NCBI RefSeq assembly: GCF_033096465.1
Contig: NZ_AP028156.1
Location: 3,366,501 to 3,430,500 of the forward strand
Direction: 5' to 3'
Source: Blautia luti
Lineage (GTDB): Bacteria > Bacillota > Clostridia > Lachnospirales > Lachnospiraceae
DNA length: 64,000 nucleotides
Part shown: piece after piece, positions 45,001-51,770 of the stretch
Layout of the letters: each line of letters starts with the position of its first letter
Position numbering within the stretch: the first letter of the stretch is position 1
The notes under the pieces: model-generated
The model's database searches: none
Told to the model about the DNA's origin: nothing
The model's input: only the letters and a program-made list of their open reading frames with translations
Position numbers and translations under genes: made by a program

Positions 45001-45415
45001 CCTCTGTCTGGTAGCATTCCTCTGTGTGCTGGTGTCCTTCATTCTCTTCCAGTCCGCAGATCAGATTGCCTTCCTCATCATAGCACTCTTCTGTATGAGT
45101 ATGAGCACCTTCACCCTCTTCCAGTCCGCAGATCAGCGTCTGTTCCTGGGTATAACATTCATCCGTATGGGTGTGTGCTCCTTCGCCTTCTTCTTTCCCG
45201 CAGATCAGACGGTTCTCATAACATTCATCCGTATGAGTATGTTCTTCTATTCCACAGTGAGGAGTTCCCTCTGCAGTAAGTGCCGGAAGGATCAGCGCAT
45301 ATACAGTACAGAAAACTACTATACATGCCAGAATACTGACCGCTTTCTGCCAGCGTTTATGCTTCCGGTTCTGCAGCTTGAACTTCGCCGCCTGATGCAA
45401 CAACGTATTTTTCAT
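39041..45415 (-). CDS. Giant pilus-tip adhesin with Cys/His repeats, CHAP-like domain and LPETG anchor
   Basis: This is a 2124-aa secreted protein. Residues about 24-48 form the signal-anchor. Residues 54-176 hold about six Cys/His repeats (HTHTDECY and related). Residues about 205-347 are a CHAP-like domain in which the catalytic Cys position reads Ser (NWSAQF, S251) while DHAGIV keeps the His (306). An acidic Pro-rich linker follows (355-430). Residues 450-2060 contain many DUF11/Cna_B-like beta domains, such as TYTLVETN. The protein ends with ELPETGG, a helix and a basic tail. As the largest subunit it is probably the tip adhesin. A hairpin, GGAGTAGA/TCTACTCC (39027-39048), straddles its stop codon and may set the ratio to the downstream pilin. 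Confidence 0.92.
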   Translation of the reverse strand: MKNTLLHQAAKFKLQNRKHKRWQKAVSILACIVVFCTVYALILPALTAEGTPHCGIEEHTHTDECYENRLICGKEEGEGAHTHTDECYTQEQTLICGLEEGEGAHTHTEECYDEEGNLICGLEENEGHQHTEECYQTEDILTCDQEESEGHQHTAECYEQVLACGKEEHAHSLACYSDPNADVEDADTWQNSVSSVSLTGNWGSDLAAIAQTQIGYRESTSNYNVAEDGATMNGYTRYGAWAGDPYRDNWSAQFTDFCLSYAGIPSSAMVQPSDCWEWAPVSKEGYTPNTGDLIILDGNQDGTPDHAGIVLNANDAQVTTVIGDSDKEVKQNTYNLDNAIIVGYVTMPRNPNFDYGDAEPAADDADAQEPDNNNIEETPTAEPEETPEPAQAAEEDEDDAPEALDDETSSMAATGEDGDAVNQRIKVELSASKPEDNTGEPLSAKVVSTYSQANNPNSKATVYVKVGKLPEGVHIEGFKNGKRTVNYNGGKDALELELVEENGEYYIKYEQPAGSTIEFDVELSSTNGTMPAKTQMTLSVDETRTKAPEGTSGTDYLGDSQTLTWVAKNEWYPVSKKVNNQKQAYTEVSGSNLTGNYEYTIEANHSNGENYGEIWTDYVKVTDIFTLPDNISFPKGVKVKDGKVVTSDEETILEFTNLQGGTVENLNINGKTVTYTLKIPNQNMNGNVPTKEQAHLNLKMQLNASKLQVPEDYKNRENSEIQKDIIRNHVKIAPHPYKEYPVKETEDDALIIPSREPEKIVVGKKADNTSVKNGVKAGDTITYTLSVKNEGTNEIIVKDSKGNYYKVTDTLPQYLELTDAQIADLKSKNITVTKNKNNGIYTLEWIPSESNIASGETKEVSFTVKVKDADDSAMKDLSNNSDISNQAQYKNQYTENVKVKYHKGYTTVKKESNANGVLNNGAEVIYKITVENPTDIPVANETLKDVLPNGLEFISAQFNSTEITKSQKNISLSDGHKVDFDVNGQNLQWTVDKIGAHEQLTFTYKCRVNTDKTGGNTVLKNNVTTGSGGSGNTDITVKNPIVINKTVDKDTSKVYSDEQEFNYTITLKNDESNPNNVKDQYLTDELPTGMILGDSIHLIKKVNGIESTVSWIDFYENKNGSVREGNATFTAQFGDRTAGVTFESNRIVLRWLIDELKSGEKVTIQYPAKIILSDEQKKNGGSYSFINTVKYLDRSKSVTVYGGSEKGKLYLQKTFNGYSPYYSEKEYQNKYGNIIFKLTGKTSSGEPIQFEDGTYEKEVKYSDFSCPSWDNSRWGYTFDNLPVGEYTLVETNADVEGKERTTTYKAKVVKAKDATDITGEKDVISSENASFEVVDSASTDKAIRVTVDNKYENPKSVDLQKSVWGIYNYQENSNLSSGTQIASKEVFTSSGKKVIGYTIAVINSGEQTVEISDIQDSIPEGLTYKGLTTNRSWTWTAGYTSALTDNIVTAEGNYAPWFSGFVNGVHIAATIDGQELSMKVTGDDNKPYKLQKGQLILFCVVCETNDKLVENVPLTNTAKLIVDKDVNYKDYEEIKTDNTVNDANQNNGSSKDEGIQNDKRVISSEVTITPINQIIPGIEKKAVGYIKAGDSKLNNINTNDNISPQSAVKWLVTLYNDGVLDMSNYKVTDIVTDPFHLITKDEAQKLHRQVIKEAYKYTVYYANGQKKHEENITEAVWNSINDTETNDFEFNFADSQYDIPAGGYATLELYTENEAITNYQIYTNTATLIPIQEFNANGVKSGHGELVKNDDGEYIGVKASASVNALGEYGTVSWKTITEEGNSSNTASGSDDKNYITVEKDVDVIYRNHIRNVSSKKMNNLVMIDLLPGLNDTGVVNQKDIRGSEFTVAFAKNLNIYKLDKNNQSIPVSGYTVKYSSETSFTEDEFKGKLGDEWHDTWLATDKSFVVVLNGEIDSGDTLVYEYKGRLGNDAAPGLIAWNSFGYRYQVEGKTDGIIAEPPKVGVKIPASSPIIRKEVVDSNGKVQEADETKKFQFKLKDGATELATFEVSQGGYKNFKDITDLDGKSIALENGKTYTIEEVNIPEGYELLGIGEDGKKLSPSSYSFVYYEKQNIIILAKNKITDNGYELPETGGIGTNRFTAVGLLMMVGSLAGFMLRQKRKGQE

Positions 45416-45449
45416 CTGACATCTCTCCTTTTCCCTTTTCCTGTTCCCC

Positions 45450-46076
45450 TTACTTCACAGGACCTGCTGAACTCAAAGGCCAAAGCCTGAATACAATCTT
45501 TCCTACGATCTGCTCCTCTGCCACGCAGCCTACTGATGTATTTCGGCTGTCAATGGAAGTGGATCTGTGATCTCCCATCACGAAGTATCTGCCATCCGGC
45601 ACCTGATAGGGGAGTTTGATATTGCAGTCTCCCAGAGACTTCTCTACCAGATAGGGTTCGTCCAGGGGGTCGCCGTCCACTGTGACATTTCCCTTCTCAT
45701 CGATATCTACCCAGCTTCCGGGACCTGCGATCATTCGCTTCACCAGAATCTTATTATTATAGTAGAAAGCGATCACATCTCCCTGGGTGAAATCTGCACC
45801 TTTCACAGATACCACGATCTGACCTTCCTGAATAGTGGGATACATGGAATTTCCATATATCTGCAGTACCGGAAGTAACAGTACGGCGATCAGAACTGCC
45901 GCGGCTGCTACTGCGATCAGTGTACCGATGGTATTGCGCAGCACCTGATAAAACCGGTGCCTGTATTTACTTCTGTTTAACTCTGCCTCCAGCTGTGAGA
46001 CTGTGGGCAGGGAAGTAATTTCTTTTTTCTTATGCTTCCTCATGCTGAATGCTTTCATTCTCCCGCCTGTCTGCAT
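45450..46076 (-). CDS. lepB: Signal peptidase I of the pilus operon
   Basis: This 208-aa membrane serine protease has one transmembrane helix (about residues 50-70), the catalytic Ser in YGNSMYPTI and the general-base Lys in LVKRMIAGPG, followed by the conserved GDHRSTSIDSR box. Dedicated signal peptidases in pilus clusters process pilin precursors or assist assembly. The start is uncertain: ATGs at 46076, 46058 and 46043 all overlap the preceding gene and translation is probably coupled; the longest is given. It lies 34 nt before the adhesin gene. Confidence 0.92.
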   Translation of the reverse strand: MQTGGRMKAFSMRKHKKKEITSLPTVSQLEAELNRSKYRHRFYQVLRNTIGTLIAVAAAAVLIAVLLLPVLQIYGNSMYPTIQEGQIVVSVKGADFTQGDVIAFYYNNKILVKRMIAGPGSWVDIDEKGNVTVDGDPLDEPYLVEKSLGDCNIKLPYQVPDGRYFVMGDHRSTSIDSRNTSVGCVAEEQIVGKIVFRLWPLSSAGPVK

Positions 46077-46314
46077 GCTGTCTGATATTCTCCAGATACT
46101 GGTCTGCTGCCTGCTGTGCTGCCTCGAATACCTTATTGATCCGAAGTGCTGCTTCCGCGATAGATCCGGCTTCCTGTTCCATCAGTCTCCGGTCTTCCAG
46201 CTTCTGCTTCGTCTCCTCCAGCTCCTGCTGCAGGCGCTGCACTTCTTTGCTCTGTTCCAGGAGCATTTCCAGTAAATCTGTGCGGCTTAAACGCCGCAGC
46301 TCTTTTTCAGTCAT
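46030..46314 (-). CDS. Small coiled-coil protein at the head of the pilus operon
   Basis: This 94-aa, almost entirely helical, highly charged protein has a heptad pattern (LLEMLLEQSKEVQRLQQELE) and no signal peptide or membrane helix. I do not recognise the family. The ATG at 46314 (MTEKELRRLS) is preferred because GGAG lies 6 nt upstream. It is the first gene behind the c-di-GMP riboswitch and overlaps the signal peptidase gene. A cytoplasmic adaptor for pilus assembly is a guess based on position only. Confidence 0.75.
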   Translation of the reverse strand: MTEKELRRLSRTDLLEMLLEQSKEVQRLQQELEETKQKLEDRRLMEQEAGSIAEAALRINKVFEAAQQAADQYLENIRQHADRRENESIQHEEA

Positions 46315-46442
46315 TATGCTCTCCATCCAAGTTTATTTCTCACTGCATTTGTTTCTGTGCAGAAATGTTTCTTTTTGATGCTTATTTTTGATTTTATTAA
46401 GTCATATTTTTGACTTTTTCTGACTTTTAACATACAAAAAAA

Positions 46443-46592
46443 GCCACAATTATTCTTTGATAAAAAATAATTGCAGCCGAACTACCTTATAAATTAATCC
46501 TTCCCGGATTAATACTCCTCTTATGTATGTAAATACTTTTTTATCAAAGGCTCCAAGCTTTGCGTCCCTGGCTCACACCAGGTTTGCCAATT
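46443..46592 (-). promoter_or_regulatory. c-di-GMP-I (GEMM) riboswitch with downstream attenuator
   Basis: On the minus strand the leader shows the GEMM core in order. AATTGGCAAACC (46592-46581) is followed by a P2 hairpin CCTGGT-GTGA-GCCAGG with a GNRA loop, then GGGACGCAAAGC (46568-46557) and P3, and finally GGTAGTTCGGCTGCAATT (46486-46469). The closing stem would pair AATTG with CAATT. The same 3' CAATT is the 5' arm of a terminator, GC-x-x-CAATTATT / AATAATTG-x-x-GC, followed by seven T's (46442-46436). Ligand-stabilised P1 and the terminator are mutually exclusive, which predicts that c-di-GMP turns the pilus operon on. Confidence 0.88.
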
Positions 46593-46629
46593 CCATATTC
46601 AGTTTCGTACGTTTCACCATGCTTCTCAT

Positions 46630-46659
46630 ATTATACCTCTTGGGACAAAAATTTGTCAA
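46630..46659 (-). promoter_or_regulatory. Pilus operon promoter
   Basis: On the minus strand TTGACA (46659-46654) and TATAAT (46635-46630), both perfect hexamers, are spaced 18 nt and start transcription just before the riboswitch. Confidence 0.88.
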
Positions 46660-46750
46660 CCGGTACCAGTCCGTTATATTGTACAATTTTACGTTCACTT
46701 TTTGCATATTTCGTACAATTTTCGGTTTTATCAGTAATATATATATAAAA

Positions 46751-46789
46751 GCGCCTGCCAATCTGTTACTATTGACGATTGACAGGCAC
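46751..46789 (-). terminator. Terminator upstream of the pilus promoter
   Basis: GCGCCTGCCAATC (46751-46763) faces GATTGACAGGCAC (46777-46789). A's precede it and T's follow, so it is probably bidirectional; it marks the boundary between the ABC exporter operon, whose last gene ends at 46813, and the pilus operon. Confidence 0.8.
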
Positions 46790-46812
46790 TTTTTGGTTAG
46801 ACCAATTCGGTT

Positions 46813-48696
46813 TTATGATAATTCCAATTTTCCGGTATACAGCTGATAGTAAGTTCCTCTCATCTTAATGAGGTCTTCATGATCGCCTCTCTCGATGATC
46901 TTACCATGATCCAGTACGATGATGGCATCGCTGTTTCTGATGGTTGAGAGTCGGTGAGCGATTACGAATACGGTACGGCCTTTCATCAGGTTATCCATAC
47001 CTTTCTGTACGATACTTTCTGTACGGGTATCGATACTTGAAGTTGCTTCATCCAGGATCAGTACCGGCGGGTTGGCTACGGCTGCTCTGGCGATGGAGAG
47101 AAGCTGGCGCTGACCCTGGGAGAGTTCTTCGCCGTCTCCGCTTAACATGGTGTCGTAGCCCTTTGGAAGCATCTTGATGAACTGGTCAGCATGAGCCAGT
47201 CTTGCTGCCTCGTATACTTCCTCATCTGTGGCATTCAGTTTACCATAACGGATGTTTTCCTTGATAGTTCCTGTGAACAGGTGCGTATCCTGAAGTACGA
47301 TTCCCAGAGAACGTCTCAGGTCATCTTTCTTAATCTTGGTGATATTGATTCCGTCGTAACGGATCTTACCTTCCTGAATATCGTAGAAGCGGTTGATCAG
47401 GTTTGTGATAGTTGTCTTTCCTGCGCCTGTAGAACCTACGAAAGCAAGTTTCTGTCCAGGTTTTGCGAAGAGGCTGATGTCTTTCAGAATGACTTTATCC
47501 GGATTGTATCCGAATGTAACGTCTTCGAAACGAACATCTCCGGTCAGTTCTGTGTAAGTTACAGAACCATCTGCGGAATGCGGATGTTTCCATGCCCACA
47601 TACCTGTTCTTTCTTTACATTCTGTAATGTTGCCGTTGGCATCTTTTCTTGCATTCACAAGTTCTACATAACCTTCATCCTCTTCCGGTTTCTCATCAAT
47701 GAGTTTGAAGATACGTTCTGCACCTGCAAGTGCCATAACGATGGCGTTGAACTGCTGTGCCACCTGCATAAATGGCTGAGTGAAACTCTTTGTGAACTGT
47801 AAATAGGAAGCCATAACACCAAGAGTGATGCCACCCACACCAGTTACAGAGAGAAGTCCGCCAAGTACTGCTGTCAGTACGAACTGCAGGTTACCGATGT
47901 TACCGATCACCGGTCCCATCATATTTCCGTATTTATTGGCATTTGCGGAGCTCTCGAAAAGTGCTTCGTTGAGTTTATCGAATTCTTCTTTTGATTTATC
48001 TTCGTGGTTGAAAACTTTTACCACACGCTGACCATTCATTCGTTCTTCCACGAAACCGGTCACATCTGCCAGAGATACCTGTTGACGGATGAAATATTTG
48101 CCACTGTTGGAACCAATCTTACTGGTAACCTTCAGCATAATAAAAATAATCACAACTGCCAGAATCGTAAGCAGCGGACTTAACAATAACATGGAAATAA
48201 AGGTAACCACGATCGTAAACAGTGCCATCAGTGCCTGTGGGATCGCCTGACTGATCATCTGACGCAGGGTATCTGTATCGTTAGTATAGAGGCTCATGAC
48301 AGATCCGTTTGTATTCTGGTCGAAATAGCGGATCGGAAGAGTCTGCATATGCTCGAACATATCATCACGGACACTTTTAAGCACACCCTGACCGATATAA
48401 ACCATCATTCGGGTATAAATAAATGTGGCAATCACACCAAGTGCAAAAATACAGCCAAGGACTGCAAGTGCCTTATAGAGTTCTGCAAAGTTCGGATCTG
48501 TCTGTCCGATCAGCGGGATGATAAAGTCATCCAGCAGAAATTTCAGGGACAGGGATACTGCAATACTTGCTGCGGAACTGATAAAGATGCAGATAAATAC
48601 GATGATAAACTGTATCTTATGGGTTCCTGTCATATATTTCAGAAGTCTTTTGGCAGTTTGGATGGTGTTCTGGTCTAATTTTTTCTTCTTATTCAT
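46813..48696 (-). CDS. ABC exporter half-transporter (ATPase-permease), subunit B
   Basis: This 627-aa protein has an N-terminal six-helix exporter domain and a C-terminal ATPase (Walker A VGSTGAGKTT, signature LSQGQRQLLSIARAA, Walker B LILDEATSSID with the catalytic Glu). The ATG at 48696 has AGGAGG upstream and overlaps the stop of the preceding gene by 8 nt, so the two halves are made together. The heterodimer resembles BmrCD/LmrCD-type multidrug exporters. The substrate is unknown; the MarR regulator suggests toxic or antimicrobial compounds. A roughly 35-residue insert between the membrane and ATPase domains (RTGMWAWKHPHSADGS) is typical of this half. Confidence 0.93.
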   Translation of the reverse strand: MNKKKKLDQNTIQTAKRLLKYMTGTHKIQFIIVFICIFISSAASIAVSLSLKFLLDDFIIPLIGQTDPNFAELYKALAVLGCIFALGVIATFIYTRMMVYIGQGVLKSVRDDMFEHMQTLPIRYFDQNTNGSVMSLYTNDTDTLRQMISQAIPQALMALFTIVVTFISMLLLSPLLTILAVVIIFIMLKVTSKIGSNSGKYFIRQQVSLADVTGFVEERMNGQRVVKVFNHEDKSKEEFDKLNEALFESSANANKYGNMMGPVIGNIGNLQFVLTAVLGGLLSVTGVGGITLGVMASYLQFTKSFTQPFMQVAQQFNAIVMALAGAERIFKLIDEKPEEDEGYVELVNARKDANGNITECKERTGMWAWKHPHSADGSVTYTELTGDVRFEDVTFGYNPDKVILKDISLFAKPGQKLAFVGSTGAGKTTITNLINRFYDIQEGKIRYDGINITKIKKDDLRRSLGIVLQDTHLFTGTIKENIRYGKLNATDEEVYEAARLAHADQFIKMLPKGYDTMLSGDGEELSQGQRQLLSIARAAVANPPVLILDEATSSIDTRTESIVQKGMDNLMKGRTVFVIAHRLSTIRNSDAIIVLDHGKIIERGDHEDLIKMRGTYYQLYTGKLELS

Positions 48697-50422
48697 CGTC
48701 TCCGCCTCCTTTGACCTGTGATTCATATACTTCTCTGTAAATATCATTTGTCTTCAGCAGTTCTTCTGAAGTACCCACACCTGCGATCTTACCGTCATCC
48801 AGTACGATGATCTGATCTGCATCTTCAATAGAAGAAACTCGCTGTGCGATAATAATCTTTGTTGTGTTCGGGATCTCCTCGCGGAAAGCCTTACGTATCA
48901 GGGCATCTGTTCTTGTATCTACTGCACTGGTAGAGTCATCCAGGATCAGGATCTTCGGTTTCTTGAGAAGAGCCCTTGCAATACACAGACGCTGCTTCTG
49001 ACCGCCGGATACGTTGTTACCGCCCTGAACGATCATTGTATCGTAGCCATCCGGGAACTCACTGACGAATCCATCTGCCTGGGCCAGCTTACAGACCCTC
49101 CGAACTTCTTCCTCACTGGCATGTTCATCACCCCAGCGAATATTGTCATAGATGCTTCCTGAGAACAGCACATTTTTTTGAAGTACCATGGAAACCTGGT
49201 CACGAAGTACTTCCAGATTGTAGTTGCGTACATCCACGCCTCCCACCTGGACATTACCCTTTGTGACATCATAGAGTCTGGGGATCAGCTGCACCAGGGT
49301 AGACTTTGCACTTCCGGTTCCGCCGATGATACCTACTGTCTGACCGGATTTAATATGAAGATTTACATCCTTCAGGGAAAGATTTCCTCCCTCTCCTGCA
49401 TAGCTGAAATCTACATGATTAAAGTCAATGGAACCATCTGCCACATTCTTTACTGCATCAGCTTTATCCTGCATCTCAGGAACTTCATCCAGAACCTCTA
49501 CAATACGGTCTGTGGATGCTTCTGCTATCATGATCATAACAAACACGAAAGTTACCATGTTCAGGGACATGAGAATCTGAAGTGCGTAGACAATGATACT
49601 TGTCAGCTCACCGGTTTCCATGCCACCGAGAACAATTCCTCTTCCGCCAATTGCAACAATGATAATGATTACAGTATACATGGCAAACATCATAACCGGT
49701 GAGTTCCATGCAACGATTTTCTCTGCTTTAGTAAACAGATCATAAACATATCTGGAAATTCCATGGAATTTCTCAATCTCATAGTCCTCTCTTACGAAAG
49801 CCTTAACTACACGTGAGGCATTTACATTCTCCTGAACGGAATTGTTCAGGTTGTCATATTCATCAAAGACCTTGATGAAATGCGGATGTGCCTTTTTCGC
49901 AATAAAGATCAGTGTACCGCCAAGGACAGGAACAACTATCAGGAAAAGCATTGCGATCGGTTTATTGATCGTCAGTGTCATAATCCATGACAGGATGATC
50001 ATAAACGGTGCCCTGGCAAGAAGGCGGATACTCATCATGTATGCCTGCTGTACATTTGTGATATCAGTGGTCAGTCGTGTGACCAGACCTGATGTTGAAA
50101 AGTGGTCGATATTTTTAAAGGAAAAATCCTGCACCTTATAAAAAATATCGTGTCGTAAATTCTTCGCATATCCTGCTGCTGCAACTGCCGCCATATTTCC
50201 GGCCTGTACGCCGAAGAACAGGGAAATCATTGCCATTGCAACAAGGATGACTCCACGCTGGATGATATAGCTCATATCTCCGTTTGCAATACCTACGTCG
50301 ATAATCTTCGCCATCTCCAGAGGAATCAGAACTTCCATCAGTACTTCCAGGATTACAAGGACCGGAGCCAGTACAGACTGCTTCTTGTATTCCCGGACTG
50401 AACGTAAAAGTTTCTTATTCAT
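48689..50422 (-). CDS. ABC exporter half-transporter, subunit A with degenerate ATP site
   Basis: This 577-aa exporter-type protein has a six-helix domain and an ATPase domain. Walker A reads GGTGSAKST and the signature is VSGGQKQRLCIARALL. Walker B reads LILDDSTSAVD, so the catalytic Glu is Asp. One weak site is characteristic of heterodimeric exporters and supports pairing with the downstream gene. AAGGAGG is 12 nt before the ATG, a rather long spacing. It follows the MarR-family gene across a 74-nt gap with a palindromic hairpin. Confidence 0.93.
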   Translation of the reverse strand: MNKKLLRSVREYKKQSVLAPVLVILEVLMEVLIPLEMAKIIDVGIANGDMSYIIQRGVILVAMAMISLFFGVQAGNMAAVAAAGYAKNLRHDIFYKVQDFSFKNIDHFSTSGLVTRLTTDITNVQQAYMMSIRLLARAPFMIILSWIMTLTINKPIAMLFLIVVPVLGGTLIFIAKKAHPHFIKVFDEYDNLNNSVQENVNASRVVKAFVREDYEIEKFHGISRYVYDLFTKAEKIVAWNSPVMMFAMYTVIIIIVAIGGRGIVLGGMETGELTSIIVYALQILMSLNMVTFVFVMIMIAEASTDRIVEVLDEVPEMQDKADAVKNVADGSIDFNHVDFSYAGEGGNLSLKDVNLHIKSGQTVGIIGGTGSAKSTLVQLIPRLYDVTKGNVQVGGVDVRNYNLEVLRDQVSMVLQKNVLFSGSIYDNIRWGDEHASEEEVRRVCKLAQADGFVSEFPDGYDTMIVQGGNNVSGGQKQRLCIARALLKKPKILILDDSTSAVDTRTDALIRKAFREEIPNTTKIIIAQRVSSIEDADQIIVLDDGKIAGVGTSEELLKTNDIYREVYESQVKGGGDDE

Positions 50423-50456
50423 CTTTGTCGATGTCCTCCTTAATTATAAATTTTCT

Positions 50457-50500
50457 GTAACTGTTCAGCAGTCCGCTGACTGCAAATACTGAACAGTTAC
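50457..50500 (-). repeat. Dispersed palindrome, family 2, copy C
   Basis: GTAACTGTTCAG (50457-50468) and CTGAACAGTTAC (50489-50500) form a perfect 12-bp inverted repeat. It spans the marR stop codon and lies between marR and the exporter genes. Confidence 0.65.
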
Positions 50501-51006
50501 AATTTTTTACTGTCATTTTTAGAATCGCAACCTTGTTTTCGCTGCAGTTCTTCCAGATTCTTGTGCATCATCCACAGTACCTGTTTACACAGAGTTATGT
50601 CTTCTCTCGGAATTCCTTTTTCCAGCCAGTGCTCTGTCTTATCAATGTGCTCAAGGATCGCCGGAAGAATGTCTTTCGCCTTATCTGTAGGTACGATCCG
50701 TTTCAGACGTCCATCCTGCTTTGCACTTTCTCTGTAAATAAAACCTTTCTTCTCCATCAGCTGAAGCATACTTGTAGCAGTTGATTTCCGTACCTGAAAT
50801 TCCTCCTCGATATCCTTCTGATAAAGGTCATGGTGCAAAGTTTCCAGAAGAATAAACTTCAGCACATGTTTCTGCAATGTAGTCAGTTCATCTGACTCCA
50901 TCACAATCGACGGATTATTTCCATTCCGCATCATCTGATGGGAAAGAATCCCGACCAGTCTTCCCATATGCATATCCTCTACTTTAATTTTCAGCTCTTC
51001 ATCCAC
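50497..51006 (-). CDS. MarR-family transcriptional regulator
   Basis: This 169-aa winged-helix repressor has a recognition region around EEEFQVRKSTATSMLQLMEKKGFIYRES and a wing at RLKRIVPTDKAK. The start is GTG at 51006 with AGGAGG 8 nt upstream. As the first gene of the exporter operon it probably represses its own promoter, where a 31-nt inverted repeat overlaps the start of transcription. The inducer is unknown, probably a substrate of the exporter. Confidence 0.92.
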   Translation of the reverse strand: MDEELKIKVEDMHMGRLVGILSHQMMRNGNNPSIVMESDELTTLQKHVLKFILLETLHHDLYQKDIEEEFQVRKSTATSMLQLMEKKGFIYRESAKQDGRLKRIVPTDKAKDILPAILEHIDKTEHWLEKGIPREDITLCKQVLWMMHKNLEELQRKQGCDSKNDSKKL

Positions 51007-51099
51007 ACTTCACACCTCCTTTAAGCTGATAAAATCCCACCTCCAAAACTCTGCATACAGACAAAATCTATAGGTGGGAAATTTCATAACTTCTTAATT

Positions 51100-51166
51100 A
51101 GTTAGCATTCTAATAGTTCGTATCCTAACTTTCAACTATTATAGGGATGTATCTATGAATTGTCAA
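51100..51166 (-). promoter_or_regulatory. MarR-exporter promoter and operator
   Basis: On the minus strand TTGACA (51166-51161) and TATAAT (51143-51138) are spaced 17 nt. AGTTAG-x-AT and AT-x-CTAACT (51100-51130) form an inverted repeat that covers the transcription start. The leader also contains CCCACCT/AGGTGGG, a possible attenuator stem. Confidence 0.75.
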
Positions 51167-51284
51167 CTTCTTTTTGAGAAAGATTTTTTTTGAAATATAT
51201 TCACATAACATTTGATATTATATCGCTACAGAAATATAATACCAGTAATTACAAATATTACATCTATCTTCAGGGAGGATCTGT

Positions 51285-51365
51285 ATGTCTATAATTTTAT
51301 ATCATGGTTCAGAAAACATTATCGAACATCCGATGTACGGAAAAGGCGCCCGAGAGCGTGTTTGA
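51285..51365 (+). pseudogene. N-terminal fragment of a second DUF3990 gene
   Basis: AGGGAGG and an ATG open a frame reading ILYHGSENIIEHPMYGKGA, the N-terminus of a DUF3990 protein with the family YHGS motif. It stops within a few codons of entering the MITE-like element. Homology does not clearly resume after the element, where EDMKTISDILSEYQEICCYC is encoded. Confidence 0.75.
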
Positions 51366-51513
51366 AAAAGGCTTTCTGCAAGATGTGCGTCACAATTTGT
51401 GGGAGATTTTGCACGGATGAGGGCGCCGTAGCGGGCTACGGCAACTGAATTCGGGTGAAATATCCCACAAAGTGGGGCGTGCAGATTGTAGGAATGATTT
51501 TTCAAACACGCTC
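51354..51513. mobile_element. 160-bp MITE-like element with 16-bp perfect terminal inverted repeats
   Basis: Perfect terminal inverted repeats GAGCGTGTTTGAAAAA (51354-51369) and TTTTTCAAACACGCTC (51498-51513) bound a non-coding body with its own internal palindromes, such as GTAGC/GCTAC and TCCCACAA/TTGTGGGA. It lies at the break of a DUF3990 gene. No long target duplication is evident, at most 2 bp (GA). No transposase is encoded, so it would need to be mobilised in trans. Confidence 0.85.
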
Positions 51514-51565
51514 GAGGACATGAAGACTATCTCAGATATTCTCAGCGAATATCAGGAGATCTGCT

Positions 51566-51592
51566 GTTACTGTTCACTCCGTTCACAGTAAC
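51566..51592 (+). repeat. Dispersed palindrome, family 2, copy B
   Basis: This 27-nt near-palindrome matches 23 of 27 positions of the copy at 7877-7903. It forms the 3' end of the short frame after the MITE. The 51.6-51.77 kb stretch also holds a stem ATTAC-x-GGG/CCC-x-GTAAT before thrH. Confidence 0.6.
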
Positions 51593-51770
51593 GATCTGCT
51601 GGAAATCCAGCATCATATCTTATTTTAATAATTGCAACCCCAATAAGAATATGTTAAGATAGTTTCATTAAGTACAGCGATAAAATATAAAAGTCATCAA
51701 TATTACCGGGTGCAGGATAACCCCGTAATAACAGCAATCAACAAAGGAAACAAGAGGAGGAACTATCATT

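Noticed and set aside
44903..45490. A 195-codon plus-strand frame opposite the adhesin repeats
   Set aside because: Repetitive Cys/Phe content is the complement of the Cys/His repeats.
51354..51513. Considered as a riboswitch upstream of thrH
   Set aside because: Perfect terminal inverted repeats and interruption of a DUF3990 reading frame fit a mobile element better; it is about 260 nt from thrH.
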